A stretch of DNA of 64,000 bases from an uncultured Bacteroidota bacterium. GTDB taxonomy: Bacteria; Bacteroidota; Bacteroidia; Bacteroidales; P3. This document shows, one piece after another, positions 43,926-54,300 of the stretch; positions within the stretch are counted from its first letter, which is position 1; each line of letters starts with the position of its first letter. The stretch is from contig CADBDA010000012.1 of the NCBI GenBank assembly GCA_902793295.1, positions 12,454-76,453 on the forward strand. Reading direction: 5' to 3'. The notes under the pieces are model-generated. The model had not been told where the DNA came from. It saw only the letters and a list, made by a program, of their open reading frames with translations, and did not search any database. Position numbers and translations under genes: made by a program.

Positions 43926-44333
43926 TTAGTTCCGATACTCGGCTATGACTTCCGCTTCCAAAGTGACGGTGCAATACACAGTCTCTCCCTCTTTCAGTCG
44001 GATGGTGTTGTTTCCCTTTCGGTAGCAATAGAATACGTCAGGAGTGTAAGTGTCGTCATATCCGGTTTCATAGGTTACGGCAACATTGAAAATGGCAGGT
44101 GCTGAAAATTGGGTCTTGAACTTGCCTGCAGCATCGGTGATTCCTTCCGCACTAACATAGCTGTTATCGATGTCAATTTTCACATTTGCTCCTTTGACGG
44201 GAAGCTTTGTAATCTCGTCAATGACGGTGACTTCAACATAACAATTTGTGTCTTTGTCGCATGCGCCAAAGAAAAAAGCTGATAATCCGCCTATTAATAT
44301 GAGGCAGGCAAGGGCAAGAATTTTTTTCTTCAT
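43926..44333 (-). CDS. Lipoprotein with a beta-sandwich domain
   Basis: The 135-residue product has a lipoprotein signal with Cys 25 in FFFGAC. A single domain of carboxypeptidase-regulatory or Ig-like type follows (VEVTVIDEITKLPVKGANVKI, GITDAAGKFKTQF). No enzymatic motif is seen. It may be attached to the inner leaflet of the outer membrane. It stands ten bases ahead of DUF4301 on the same strand. Its promoter overlaps that of the cyclophilin gene. Confidence 0.85.
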   Translation of the reverse strand: MKKKILALACLILIGGLSAFFFGACDKDTNCYVEVTVIDEITKLPVKGANVKIDIDNSYVSAEGITDAAGKFKTQFSAPAIFNVAVTYETGYDDTYTPDVFYCYRKGNNTIRLKEGETVYCTVTLEAEVIAEYRN

Positions 44334-44373
44334 AAAAAATCAGTTATTTTCGTGTTATTACAATTTTTTTGTC

Positions 44374-44394
44374 TACTTTTGCACTGCAAAATTA
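44374..44394. promoter_or_regulatory. Face-to-face overlapping -7 elements for divergent genes
   Basis: TACTTTTGC at 44374-44382 on the plus strand serves the cyclophilin gene, and TAATTTTGC at 44386-44394 on the minus strand serves the lipoprotein gene. The two predicted starts lie within about ten bases and transcripts would pass through each other's element, so the two promoters may compete. Confidence 0.55.
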
Positions 44395-44409
44395 ATAATT
44401 TTATATGTT

Positions 44410-45099
44410 ATGAAAGGAAAAAAACTCACTTTTTTGTTATTTTTTTTCGCAGCACTTACATCATGCAATGCTCAAAGTCCTAAAAAACAAAACACTACCC
44501 CTGAAAAGAAATACTACGTTTTGATTGAGACTTCCTACGGAAATATGACCGTCGAGCTCTATAATGAGACTCCAAAACATCGCGACAATTTTATAAAGTT
44601 GGTAAAAGAGGGTTTCTATAACGACCTCTTGTTCCATCGCGTTATCAATCAATTCATGATTCAGGGTGGTGACCCGAATTCCCGCAATGCCAAACCGGGT
44701 CAGATGCTTGGCGACGGTACTCTTGGTTATACCGTTCCGGCCGAATTTGTCCCTGGCCTTATCCATAAAAAAGGTGCGCTGGCTGCCGCTCGTCAGGCCG
44801 ATCAGGTGAACCCGACCAAGGCTTCCTCTTCTTGCCAGTTCTATATTGTTCAAGGCAATGTGTGGCCTGCTGACCGACTCCAAATGATGGCTCGTCAGAT
44901 GGGCCGTACACTGACACAACAACAAATTGATGCCTATACCACCATCGGTGGTACGCCTCATCTCGATGGTGACTATACGGTCTTTGGTCAGGTCATCGAG
45001 GGCCTTGATGTCATCGATAAGATTGCCGCTGTCGAATGTGGCCCGGCCGATCGCCCTGTTTCTGATGTGAAAATGAAAATGTCCGTCATCGAACGATGA
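44410..45099 (+). CDS. Peptidyl-prolyl isomerase, cyclophilin-type lipoprotein
   Basis: The 229-residue product has a lipoprotein signal (ALTSC), then a cyclophilin domain from about residue 40. Motifs include VELYNETPKHRDNF, the catalytic-loop FHRVINQFMIQGGDP near residue 80 and CQFYIVQG; an insertion lies near residues 155-180. It would catalyse proline isomerisation in the cell envelope. The ATG at 44410 is chosen from the signal peptide; a longer frame is open upstream into the divergent gene. It lies 45 bases before pheS. Confidence 0.92.
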   Translation: MKGKKLTFLLFFFAALTSCNAQSPKKQNTTPEKKYYVLIETSYGNMTVELYNETPKHRDNFIKLVKEGFYNDLLFHRVINQFMIQGGDPNSRNAKPGQMLGDGTLGYTVPAEFVPGLIHKKGALAAARQADQVNPTKASSSCQFYIVQGNVWPADRLQMMARQMGRTLTQQQIDAYTTIGGTPHLDGDYTVFGQVIEGLDVIDKIAAVECGPADRPVSDVKMKMSVIER

Positions 45100-45144
45100 C
45101 ACTACTATTCTGTATAACAATCAATATCTGAACGTCATTCTACT

Positions 45145-46191
45145 ATGTCAATGTTAAATCAAATCGAGGATTTTATCCGCGACATCCAATTGGCTTCTAT
45201 TGAAAAGTCAGCCGACAGAGCTGCCTTTGCCGAACAATTCCGTATCAAATATTTGGGTAAGAAAGGCGTGCTGGCCGATCTTTTTGACCAGTTCAAAACA
45301 GTCCCGAACGATCAGAAGAAGGAAATCGGGCAGGCATTGAATCGCCTGAAGAATGCTGCCCAATCAAAAATTGAGGAGTTTAAGGCGACAGTTGAGAAAT
45401 CCGAACAGTCGGATAAACGCCTCGATCTTACCCTCCCTACTGACTATGAGCAGCTCGGAAGCCGCCATGTGCTTTCCGTAGTGATGAATGAAATCATCGA
45501 TATCTTCTCCCGTATCGGATTCACGGTCGCGGAGTCTGTCGAAATTGAAGATGATTGGCACCTCTTCTCGGCGCTCAACTTCCCTCCCGACCATCCGGCG
45601 CGTGATATGCAGGATACTTTCTTTGTCGAGAAAGAGGAGGGTCGTCAGGAAGTGGCGCTCCGCACTCATACCTCCTCTGTCCAGGTACGTGTCATGGAGA
45701 ATAACAAGCCTCCCATTCGAATCATAGCACCGGGACGCGTTTTCCGTAATGAGGCTATCTCCGCTCGTGCGCACTGTATCTTCCATCAGGTTGAAGCTCT
45801 CTATGTCGACAAGAAGGTTACTTTTTCTGACTTGAAGCAGACATTGCTCTATTTCGCCAAAGAAATGTTCGGCGAACAGACGCAAATCAGATTGCGCCCG
45901 TCTTACTTCCCCTTTACCGAGCCGTCTGCTGAGATGGATATTTCGTGCAATATTTGCGGTGGCAAGGGCTGCAACATCTGTAAGGGAACGGGCTGGTTGG
46001 AGATATTGGGCTGCGGTATGGTCGATCCGAACGTGCTGGAGTCGTGCGGTATCGATAGCAAGGAATACTCAGGATTCGCTTTGGGTATGGGCGTCGAACG
46101 TATGGCTATGCTGAAATACCAGATCCGCGACCTGCGCCTCTATTTCGAAAATGATTTGCGCTTCCTGCGTCAGTTTGAAGATATTGTTTGA
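45145..46191 (+). CDS. pheS: Phenylalanyl-tRNA synthetase alpha subunit
   Basis: The 348-residue class II subunit has an N-terminal coiled-coil (residues 1-85), then motif 1, motif 2 (FRNEAISARAHCIFHQVE near residue 205) and motif 3 (GFALGMGVERMAML near residue 310). A cysteine cluster CNICGGKGCNICKGTGW near residue 270 is typical of bacterial PheS. It forms the active site with PheT, which is not in the window. It sits between the cyclophilin and folB genes on the plus strand. Confidence 0.97.
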   Translation: MSMLNQIEDFIRDIQLASIEKSADRAAFAEQFRIKYLGKKGVLADLFDQFKTVPNDQKKEIGQALNRLKNAAQSKIEEFKATVEKSEQSDKRLDLTLPTDYEQLGSRHVLSVVMNEIIDIFSRIGFTVAESVEIEDDWHLFSALNFPPDHPARDMQDTFFVEKEEGRQEVALRTHTSSVQVRVMENNKPPIRIIAPGRVFRNEAISARAHCIFHQVEALYVDKKVTFSDLKQTLLYFAKEMFGEQTQIRLRPSYFPFTEPSAEMDISCNICGGKGCNICKGTGWLEILGCGMVDPNVLESCGIDSKEYSGFALGMGVERMAMLKYQIRDLRLYFENDLRFLRQFEDIV

Positions 46192-46212
46192 TCTTTTCAA
46201 TCGATTGATAGC

Positions 46213-46572
46213 ATGTCTTTTATCGATATCACCAACATGAGGTTCTATGCCTTTCATGGTTGTTTCGACGAGGAACAGAAAATTGGTACCAATTTCAGAG
46301 TCAACCTGCGACTGAAAGTGAATACAACTCAGGCGCAACGCTCTGATAATATAAATGATACCGTTAATTATCTCTCGGTCTATCAAACGGTCAGACAGCA
46401 AATGGAAATTGCTTCTCATCTCCTGGAACATGTGGCGGACAGAATCGCTTCTCGTGTCTTGGATGAGTACCCACGCGTTGAACAGGTCCGAGTCTGTATC
46501 TCCAAGTTAAATCCGCCTCTCGGCGGTCAGATGGATTCTGTCAGCTTGACTATCGAGAAAGAACGAACGTGA
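46213..46572 (+). CDS. folB: Dihydroneopterin aldolase
   Basis: FolB converts dihydroneopterin to 6-hydroxymethyl-dihydropterin in folate synthesis. The 119-residue product has the family start ITNMRFYAFHGCFDEEQKIG, with the tyrosine and histidine of the active site. The C-terminal KLNPPLGGQMDSVSL, close to the conserved KPxAP region, completes the fold. It lies 21 bases after pheS, probably in one transcript, and is followed by a terminator. Confidence 0.93.
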   Translation: MSFIDITNMRFYAFHGCFDEEQKIGTNFRVNLRLKVNTTQAQRSDNINDTVNYLSVYQTVRQQMEIASHLLEHVADRIASRVLDEYPRVEQVRVCISKLNPPLGGQMDSVSLTIEKERT

Positions 46573-46600
46573 TATTCCTCGTTAATGGGTTGATTCCATG

Positions 46601-46637
46601 AGCAGAAGTTGGCTTTGGCTTACTTCTGCTTTTTTTG
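46601..46637 (+). terminator. Rho-independent terminator after folB
   Basis: A 9-bp stem (46601-46609 with 46622-46630) with a 12-base loop is followed by a run of seven T. It separates folB from the convergent radC. Confidence 0.85.
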
Positions 46638-46706
46638 TCTTGTTATTATTGTAATGTTTTGATAGCTATGGTCGTTATGTAAGATTCGGACTTCTTTTTT
46701 GAGGGA

Positions 46707-47465
46707 TCAAATCAGTCCGTTGTCACGAAAACTGTAATAAACGGGTTTGCCTTGAGGGGTAATACCTACAACAAGATGGTCTAAAAGTGTTATTCTCAGT
46801 AGTCTGCATGCTTCTCCTATGCTTTGCGTTAACGCCTTGTCCTGTCTGCTGGGATTCGTGTCGCCTGAAGGGTGGTTGTGGGCAACTGCTATCGACACTG
46901 CGTTTTGTTCGAGTGCGGTAACAATAATTTTCCTGATGTCGACTGCGGTGTCTTTGATTCCTCCACTTGCAATACGTTGTTTGAATAATACTTTGTTCTT
47001 GTTATTCAGATAAATGGCCCAAAATTCTTCAATCTGCAGGTCGATCAGTGATGGGCTGATGTAATTGAAGCAGTCTTGGCTGTTGTGTATGTATTGGAGT
47101 GTCTGCCCGTTCACTTCGCTTAACATTCTGTATCCAAGCTCTAAAGATGCTATGATGCTGACAGCCTTGGCTTCCCCAATTCCTTTGAATTGCTTCGTTA
47201 AGTCTTTGATTCCTTGACGTGAAAGGGTGGAGAGACTATTACCGTAATGGGCCAGTATTCCTTTCGACAGATCTACTGCACTTCGTTCAACTGTTCCGCT
47301 GCCTATCATTATTGCCAGCAGCTCTGCATTGCTGAGCTCCTTTTTCCCTTTGCACATGAGCCTTTCTCTTGGTCTGTCTTCTGTAGCCCAATTTTTCACA
47401 CTTATTCTGTTTTGCTTTTGGTCTACATTTCTCGTTTGCGCCTTGTTTTGCTTCTCTTGGTCCAT
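46707..47465 (-). CDS. radC: RadC/JAB1-domain protein
   Basis: The 252-residue protein has an N-terminal UPF0758-type helical region (RERLMCKGKKELSNAELLAI, with an HhH-like segment FKGIGEAKA). The C-terminal JAB/MPN domain carries the metal motif AHNHPSGDTNPS near residue 195. The historical name links it to DNA repair, but its function is unproven. It is transcribed alone from a -7 element at 47488-47496. Confidence 0.93.
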   Translation of the reverse strand: MDQEKQNKAQTRNVDQKQNRISVKNWATEDRPRERLMCKGKKELSNAELLAIMIGSGTVERSAVDLSKGILAHYGNSLSTLSRQGIKDLTKQFKGIGEAKAVSIIASLELGYRMLSEVNGQTLQYIHNSQDCFNYISPSLIDLQIEEFWAIYLNNKNKVLFKQRIASGGIKDTAVDIRKIIVTALEQNAVSIAVAHNHPSGDTNPSRQDKALTQSIGEACRLLRITLLDHLVVGITPQGKPVYYSFRDNGLI

Positions 47466-47487
47466 TTTTTTTCAGATTATTTTTTTT

Positions 47488-47496
47488 GCAAAGATA
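47488..47496 (-). promoter_or_regulatory. -7 promoter element of radC
   Basis: TATCTTTGC on the minus strand fits the consensus, 23 bases before the radC ATG. Confidence 0.6.
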
Positions 47497-47605
47497 CGTC
47501 TTTTTTCTTTTCCATGCAACTCTTGATTCCTAGATTGTTATTATTTTGCTATGTAAATAATATAGATTTTTTTAAATTTTGTGTTGCAATGTTAATAAAA
47601 ATGCT

Positions 47606-47614
47606 TATCTTTGC
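47606..47614 (+). promoter_or_regulatory. -7 promoter element of secDF
   Basis: TATCTTTGC, with a possible -33 TTG at 47584-47586 (19-base spacing), leaves a leader of about 40 bases. It may drive the long unit through the PorV-like gene. Confidence 0.65.
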
Positions 47615-47660
47615 ATGTTCAAAATGTACACTAACTAAAAAAAACTTTAATACGTAAAAT

Positions 47661-50600
47661 ATGCAGAATAAAGGACTTATTAGATTTTTAGCGATTGCCT
47701 TTGTGCTTGTTTCTTTGTTCCAATTATCGTTTTCTTTCGTGACGAAGAACGTTGAAAAGAATGCGAAGAGGGTCGCTGAAAGGTATTTGGAATCTACCCA
47801 AGGTAAGAGTGATATTGACGTTTGTGTCAATCGTTTGAGCCGCAGTGATATGAGCGCTGCTGAACAAAAACACCTTGTGAATACCATTACCGATTCTCTA
47901 CGCAAAAGTAAAGAGAATTACTACCTTGATTCCATGGCCAATGAGAAGATTTGGCTTGGATTTACCTACAAAAAATGCCTCGCCCGTGAAATTAACCTGG
48001 GCTTGGATTTGAAAGGTGGTATGAACGTGATGCTTGAGGTTTCCACTGTTGATGTGGTAAAGGCTTTGGCCAACTACACCAAAGATGAAACCTTCAACAA
48101 GGCTATCGACAACGCACTCGAACAACAAAAGAAGTCTGTCAACGAGGATTTCGTCTCTCTGTTCTACGACGAAATCGTCAAGATTGACCCCAATGTCCGC
48201 CTCTCCAAATATTTCGCTGGTCACCTTACGGGTATCACCATGAACGAAACGGACAATTCCAAAGTGTTGGCTAAACTGAAAGAAGAAACCAGCAGCGCTT
48301 ACGACAGAACTTTCGAGATTCTCCGTAAACGTATCGACAAGTTCGGCGTCGCCCAACCTTCTATCCAGCGTCTGCAGGCTTCCGAACGTATTCTCGTCGA
48401 ACTTCCTGGCGTGAAAGACCCCAAACGTGTTCGCAAACTTTTAAAAGGTACTGCTCAACTCGAATTTTGGGCCACCTATAGTGTCGATGAAGAGAAACCT
48501 CAAACTCTTAATGATTACAATCGCGTCCTCGGTTACCTCTCCGCAACCGATGAGTACCTCGCTCAGAGAGGTATGGTTGTGAAAGACACTGCCGATGTCG
48601 CTGCAACCGATTCTACTCTTGTCGCCACCGCTGATAGCAATGCCGCTACAGCTCCTGCTGTTGACAATAAAGTGGCTGCCGCCAATGCCGAACACCCGCT
48701 GGCTTCGCTCAACCGTCCTATCCAGAATGAGAACGGTCAGATTATCCCCGCGTATCCTCCTGTGGTTTTCCGCGCAGCTGAGGCCGACACCGCCGCCGTC
48801 AACCGTATGATCGCCGAAGGTGTCAATGCTGGCAAAATTAATGCTCGCGAAGTGAAATATCTCTGGTCGGTCAAACCTAGCAAGGGTACCGCTAATATTT
48901 TTGAACTCTATGCTATCAAGATTGAAGACTATGATCGCAACACCAACCTCCCCAAGGCTAAACTGGAAGGTGACGTGATAACTGATGCTCGTCAAGACTT
49001 CAGCAGCAACAACGAGAATGGTGTCTCCATGACCATGAATTCTGAAGGCGCTCGCGCTTGGAAGAACATCACCCACGACAATGTGGGCAAATGTGTGGCT
49101 ATCGTCCTCGACGACCAGGTCTACTCCGCTCCTCGCGTGAATGGCGAAATCCCGGGTGGCCGTTCTGAAATCTCTGGCGATTTCACCCTTGAAGAATCCA
49201 AAGACTTGGCCAATGTGCTTAAATCTGGTAAGCTGCCCGCTCCTGCCAAGATTGTCCAGGAGGCTGTGGTTGGTCCTTCGCTGGGTCAGGAATCTATTCA
49301 GAAAGGTCTCATCTCTTTCATCCTTGCATTTATTATTGTTCTTATTTATATGGTGGTCTTCTATAACCGTGCAGGCTGGGTGTCTGTGCTGGCTCTGGTC
49401 ACCAACGTTTTCCTCTTGATGGGCGTTTTGGCTTCCATCGGAGCTGTGCTTACCTTGCCGGGTATAGCTGGTATTGTTTTGACAATGGCTATGGCCGTCG
49501 ACGGTAACGTGATTATCTACGAGCGTATCAAAGAAGAACTTCGCGCCGGTAAAAGCATCGCTAACGCCATTCAAGATGGTTTCAGCAATGCCTACTCCGC
49601 CATCATCGATGGTCAGGTGACTACTTTCCTCTTGGGTCTGGTGCTGATCCTTTTCGGCTCGGGTACCATCCAGGGTTTCGCTGTGACGCTCTGCATCGGT
49701 ATCGTCACTTCACTCTTCACGAGCATCTTCATCACCCGTCTGGCTATCGATTGGATGCTCAACCATAAGAAGAAAATCAACTTCTCCTTCAGATTCTCTG
49801 AGAATTTCATGCGTGACGCCCACTTCGATTTCCTTGGCAAACGCAAAACCTTCTACATCATCGCTGTTTGCTTCATCCTCCTCTGCTTTGTCGGCATCTT
49901 CGGCCGCCATTTGAGCATGGGTATCGATTTCACTGGCGGTCGCACCTATGTGGTTCGCTTTGATAAAGACGTGAATGTTGTCGATGTCCGAGCCAGCTTG
50001 GCTAAAGAATTCGAGGAGGCTCCTGAGGTGAAATCTTTCGGTCCGAACAATCAGGTGAAAATTACCACTAATATCAATGCTGAAGACTACTATGAGGAGT
50101 ATCGTGCTGCACACAAATTGGGCGCTAATGATACAATTACCGACGAAATGGTTATCAATGACAAACTGTTCGCTGGCACCAAGTCTTTCTTCGGCGTGAC
50201 CGAGACGGGCAAAGAAATCTCCATGCAGCAGTTCTCCGACGCTGATGTCTATCCATATGGCATCATCCAGTCCGAACAGGTTGAGGCTACCATGGCAACC
50301 GATATGAAACGTTCCTCTGTCTTGGCCGTTATCGGTGGTCTTCTCGTTATCTTCGCCTACATCGGTATCCGCTTCAAGAGCTGGCGCTTCGGTATCGGTA
50401 GTGTCGCTGCTTTGACCCACGATACAATCCTGATCATTGGTATGTTCGCCCTGCTGCGTGGCCTCCTTCCCTTCAGCCTCGATGTCGACCAGTCGTTCAT
50501 CGCAGCCGTGCTGACAATCATCGGTTACTCTATCAATGCTACAGTGGTTATCTTCGACCGTGTGCGTGAGAACAGAACGCTCTATCCCAAACGCGATATG

Positions 50601-50834
50601 AAGCAGCATATGAACGATGCTATTAACGCTACTTTGGCTCGTACCATCAACACTTCGGGTACCACATTCTTCACCTTGCTGATGATGTTCATCTTCGGTG
50701 GTGAGGTGATCCGTGGCTTTATTTTCGCTCTGTTGATCGGTGTCATCTGCGGTATGTTCTCCTCTGTCTGCTTGGCTTGCCCCATCGTCTATGAGGTCAG
50801 CAAACGCAGAGAAGCCAAAGCATTGGAAAAATAA
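47661..50834 (+). CDS. secDF: SecDF protein-export subunit fusion
   Basis: SecDF uses the proton gradient to help pull exported proteins out of the SecYEG channel. The 1057-residue fusion has SecD first: a signal-like N-terminal helix, the periplasmic P1 domain with LGLDLKGGMNVMLEV near residue 110, and a Pro/Ala-rich insert near residues 310-350. A membrane block with the conserved AMAVDGNVIIYERI near residue 610 follows. The SecF part begins near residue 700 with SMGIDFTGGRTYVVRF and ends in its own membrane block (INATVVIFDRVRENR). Fusion is usual in Bacteroidetes. The next genes follow at 41 and 34 bases. Confidence 0.96.
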   Translation: MQNKGLIRFLAIAFVLVSLFQLSFSFVTKNVEKNAKRVAERYLESTQGKSDIDVCVNRLSRSDMSAAEQKHLVNTITDSLRKSKENYYLDSMANEKIWLGFTYKKCLAREINLGLDLKGGMNVMLEVSTVDVVKALANYTKDETFNKAIDNALEQQKKSVNEDFVSLFYDEIVKIDPNVRLSKYFAGHLTGITMNETDNSKVLAKLKEETSSAYDRTFEILRKRIDKFGVAQPSIQRLQASERILVELPGVKDPKRVRKLLKGTAQLEFWATYSVDEEKPQTLNDYNRVLGYLSATDEYLAQRGMVVKDTADVAATDSTLVATADSNAATAPAVDNKVAAANAEHPLASLNRPIQNENGQIIPAYPPVVFRAAEADTAAVNRMIAEGVNAGKINAREVKYLWSVKPSKGTANIFELYAIKIEDYDRNTNLPKAKLEGDVITDARQDFSSNNENGVSMTMNSEGARAWKNITHDNVGKCVAIVLDDQVYSAPRVNGEIPGGRSEISGDFTLEESKDLANVLKSGKLPAPAKIVQEAVVGPSLGQESIQKGLISFILAFIIVLIYMVVFYNRAGWVSVLALVTNVFLLMGVLASIGAVLTLPGIAGIVLTMAMAVDGNVIIYERIKEELRAGKSIANAIQDGFSNAYSAIIDGQVTTFLLGLVLILFGSGTIQGFAVTLCIGIVTSLFTSIFITRLAIDWMLNHKKKINFSFRFSENFMRDAHFDFLGKRKTFYIIAVCFILLCFVGIFGRHLSMGIDFTGGRTYVVRFDKDVNVVDVRASLAKEFEEAPEVKSFGPNNQVKITTNINAEDYYEEYRAAHKLGANDTITDEMVINDKLFAGTKSFFGVTETGKEISMQQFSDADVYPYGIIQSEQVEATMATDMKRSSVLAVIGGLLVIFAYIGIRFKSWRFGIGSVAALTHDTILIIGMFALLRGLLPFSLDVDQSFIAAVLTIIGYSINATVVIFDRVRENRTLYPKRDMKQHMNDAINATLARTINTSGTTFFTLLMMFIFGGEVIRGFIFALLIGVICGMFSSVCLACPIVYEVSKRREAKALEK

Positions 50835-50875
50835 TCTCGGCTTTATATATATAATATTGTTCTTATTAAATTAAG

Positions 50876-51286
50876 ATGGACATTCTCGATCTCATCATCA
50901 CAATCGCAATACTGGCAGGAGGCGCCTTTCTGTCTGGCGGAAAGAAAAAAACGTCAGGCAAAAAGGCGGGTCCTGTTGCCTCTCCTGCGTCTGGTGGCCG
51001 TCCGGTCATGCATCAGCAGCCGGTCCACGGCAACTATGGTGGTGTCGCTTCGGGAAATGGCAGCACTTCTCAGAAGTCCAAACGCAAACCTGCACAGCAG
51101 CCTTCGTATTTCACCTATGAGAATGCCGATGTCCAGTGGAATGCCAAACCCAATGTCGAAGAGGTGTCACACCAACAGTCTGTGGATGTCGACGAGCCTT
51201 CGACTTTGGTGTCTGATTTCGACCTCCGTCAGGCGGTAATCTATCAGACAATCCTACAGAACAATTATATCTCTGAAATGAAATAA
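50876..51286 (+). CDS. Small membrane-anchored protein of unknown function
   Basis: The 136-residue product has a short N-terminal hydrophobic segment (MDILDLIITIAILAGGAFLSGG). A Lys/Gly/Ser/Pro-rich linker follows, ending in a short conserved-looking segment, FDLRQAVIYQTILQNNYI. Many Bacteroidetes proteins of this size end with a similar DLRxAVIYxxIL segment, but I know no function for it. It lies between secDF and the TonB-dependent receptor, 34 bases from the latter, so it is probably part of the same transcript. Confidence 0.75.
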   Translation: MDILDLIITIAILAGGAFLSGGKKKTSGKKAGPVASPASGGRPVMHQQPVHGNYGGVASGNGSTSQKSKRKPAQQPSYFTYENADVQWNAKPNVEEVSHQQSVDVDEPSTLVSDFDLRQAVIYQTILQNNYISEMK

Positions 51287-51320
51287 AATTAAATATTAAC
51301 TCTCTACAAAAACAACAAGT

Positions 51321-54300
51321 ATGTTCAGAAAGGTACTATTAACGTTTGGGCTGTTGCTGATTGCACATCTCGCTGCTTTCGCTCAGCAAGGTACGATGAG
51401 AGGCAAGGTCACCGATGATAAAGGTGAACCTCTTATCAGTGCTAACGTGGTCGTCAAAGATGACGACGGACAAATTATCGGTGGTGCCAAGACCAACTGG
51501 GAAGGTGACTATGCCATCAAGGGCCTTTTGGTGGGTAAGTTCACCATTGTTACTTCCTATGTGGGTTACACTACCGTCGAAGAAAAAATTGACATCAAGG
51601 CCTCGGGTTTCACCGTCTACAATGTGGAGCTCCCCAAACAGGGAACTAACCTGGAGAAGGTGATCGTTAAAGGCACCCGTGCCCCTGTGATTGATGTCGG
51701 TGCTGCTGAGACGGGTGCGCGTATCACCTCTGATGATATTGCGCGTATGCCCAGTAACTCTGTCGACGGTATTGTCGCAGCTGTTGCCGGTGTCGGCTAC
51801 AACGACGGTGGCTCCGGTTCCGCTCGTGGTGAAGAAGGTATGGTCACTATGAAGGACGGCGTCCGTACACGTACGGGTGTCAATGTCCCCAAAGAGGCTA
51901 TCGCCGAAATCCAGGTCGTCCTCGGTGGTACTCCTGCCAATATCGGTGAGGCTATCGGTGGTACTCAGATCATTACTCTTAAACCCCCAACGAACAGCTT
52001 TAAAGGCGTTGTCAAATATGAGACTTATCTCGACTATCGCCTCTACAACAGCTTGATGTTCTATCTCACTGGTCCTTTGGCTAAGGCTGACCTTAAAGAT
52101 GATGCCGGTAACGTGACGGGTAAACGTACCTTCCTCGGCTTCCGCTTGACAGCTCAGGGCTCTACTTCCAAATTCGCCTACTATCGTGCTAAAGACCGTC
52201 GCTACAAAGTGGTCAATGACGAGAAGGTGATGGAAATTGAAAACGCTCCTATCGTCTACGACCCTGTCAATGGTACGGTTAACTATGCTGCCGAATACCT
52301 TCGCGATGAGGACTTCGTTACCATCAAGCGCCCCAATGCCAAAAACTACTACGCTAATAGTGACCGCGAAGCAAATTTCCGCAACTATTCCTTCGGCCTC
52401 GAAGCTGCTCTCGACTTCCGCTTCTCTGAACTTACTTCTTTAGTTCTTACTGGTGAATTTGACTATTCTTATGGTCCCAGCACTTCTCTTAGCTATTTCC
52501 CGCTCAACTTGCACAATGCTGCTAACGGGGTCTCCAAAACGAAAAACTTCATGATTACAGCTGACTTTACTCAGCGTTTCAAAGATCCCGAAACTCCGGA
52601 GAACGAAGCAAACTCTGAAGAAAAGTCCGAACCCGCTGTTTCAAAGGTGATGTATCAGATCACCGCCATGTTCAACAGAATCTCCTCGAACGATTATAAC
52701 GAGAAGTTCGGTGACGATATCTTTAAATATGGTCACATCGGTACTTTTGTGAGCACACGTACTCCTAGCTGGGAAATTCAGCCGGAATATAACTATCATG
52801 GCGTCCGTCAGGCTGCCCATGTTCAGAACAGCTGGATCGAGAATGTGGAGTCCTTCACTCCCTCTCCCTACAACCCCATCCTCTCCAACTACACTTCGCA
52901 GCTTTATAACATGCCTGAAATCTCCCCGTTCCTGACCTCCTTCGATAATATCCGCTACTTCAACGGTCTTATCAATGGTGGCTCCCCGGGAAATGTCTAC
53001 AGCATGTTCTACAATGTGGGTATTCAGAATACCTCGTATTCGAAAGCTCAGAACAATTACTATTTCGTCAATGCTAAGGCTGCTGCTACAATCCTTGGTC
53101 ACGACCTCGAAATTGGTTTCCAGTACGACCAGTACACGGCTGCTTCTTATGGCCTGTCAGCATACAGCCTCTGGACGCTGATGCGTCAGTCGGCCAATGC
53201 TCATATCTCTCAGCTCGACTTCAGCAGACCGATCGAATACTTCGTCGGCGACGAACTCTATGTCGACTACGACCGTAACATCGGTGACGGCCAGACCCTT
53301 TTCGACGAGTCCCTGCGTAGAGCCTTAGGCCTCGATGTCAATGGTACCGATTGGTTGGATATCGACCGCTATACTCCTGATGATTATGAGAGATTCGGCG
53401 GCATCAACATGTTCTCCGCTAACGAACTCTTCAATAGTGGCAACCAGCTTGTCAGCTATTTTGGTTATGACCACACGGGTGAGAAATACAACGCTCGCAA
53501 CTGGAGCCTTGACGATTTCTTCGATCCTGTCGCTAGAGGCCACAAGAATTATCAGTACCTTCCTGCTTTCTCCCCCATCTATGCGGCTGGTTATATTCAG
53601 GATAAATTCTACTTCTCCGACCTTATCTTCAACGTCGGTGTTCGTGTCGACTATTTCGACGGAAACCAGATGGTGCTGAAAGATCCCTATCTGTTATATG
53701 AATCTTATACTGTTGGCGATTTGAAAGGTAGCTCCGCTATCAATTATAATACTGGCCTCGCCGGTAACGCCTTCCCCAATGGCGTTCAGGACGACTGGGT
53801 TGTCTATGTCGACGATGCCGCTGCCGAAACACCTTCCATCCGCGGTTACCGTCACGGTGCTAACTGGTACAATGAAAATGGTGTCCAGGTCTCTTCCCAT
53901 AGCTTCATCACCGGTGAGTCCGGTAAAGCAACTCCTTATCGTACTCCCTCCGGTCAGGCTGCTTACTCTGGCAATGCCAGCGGTAACCACATTTCCTCTT
54001 CTTCTTTCAAAGACTATGACCCGCAGATTGTCGTCATGCCGCGTATCGCTTTCTCCTTCCCGGTTAGCGACAAGTCTCAGTTCAAAGCCAACTATGACAT
54101 TATTGCTCGCCGCCCCTCCTCGGGTTGGCAGGCCGACTACATGAGCTATTTGTATATGAATCAAGTAAGTGGATCTATCAGCAACCCCAATTTGAAGCCT
54201 GAACGCGTTACTAACTACGAGTTAGGTTTCCAGCAGGCGCTGAATGAGGAGAAGACTGCTGCCATCAGCATCTCTGCTTACTATAAGGAAACTCGCGACC

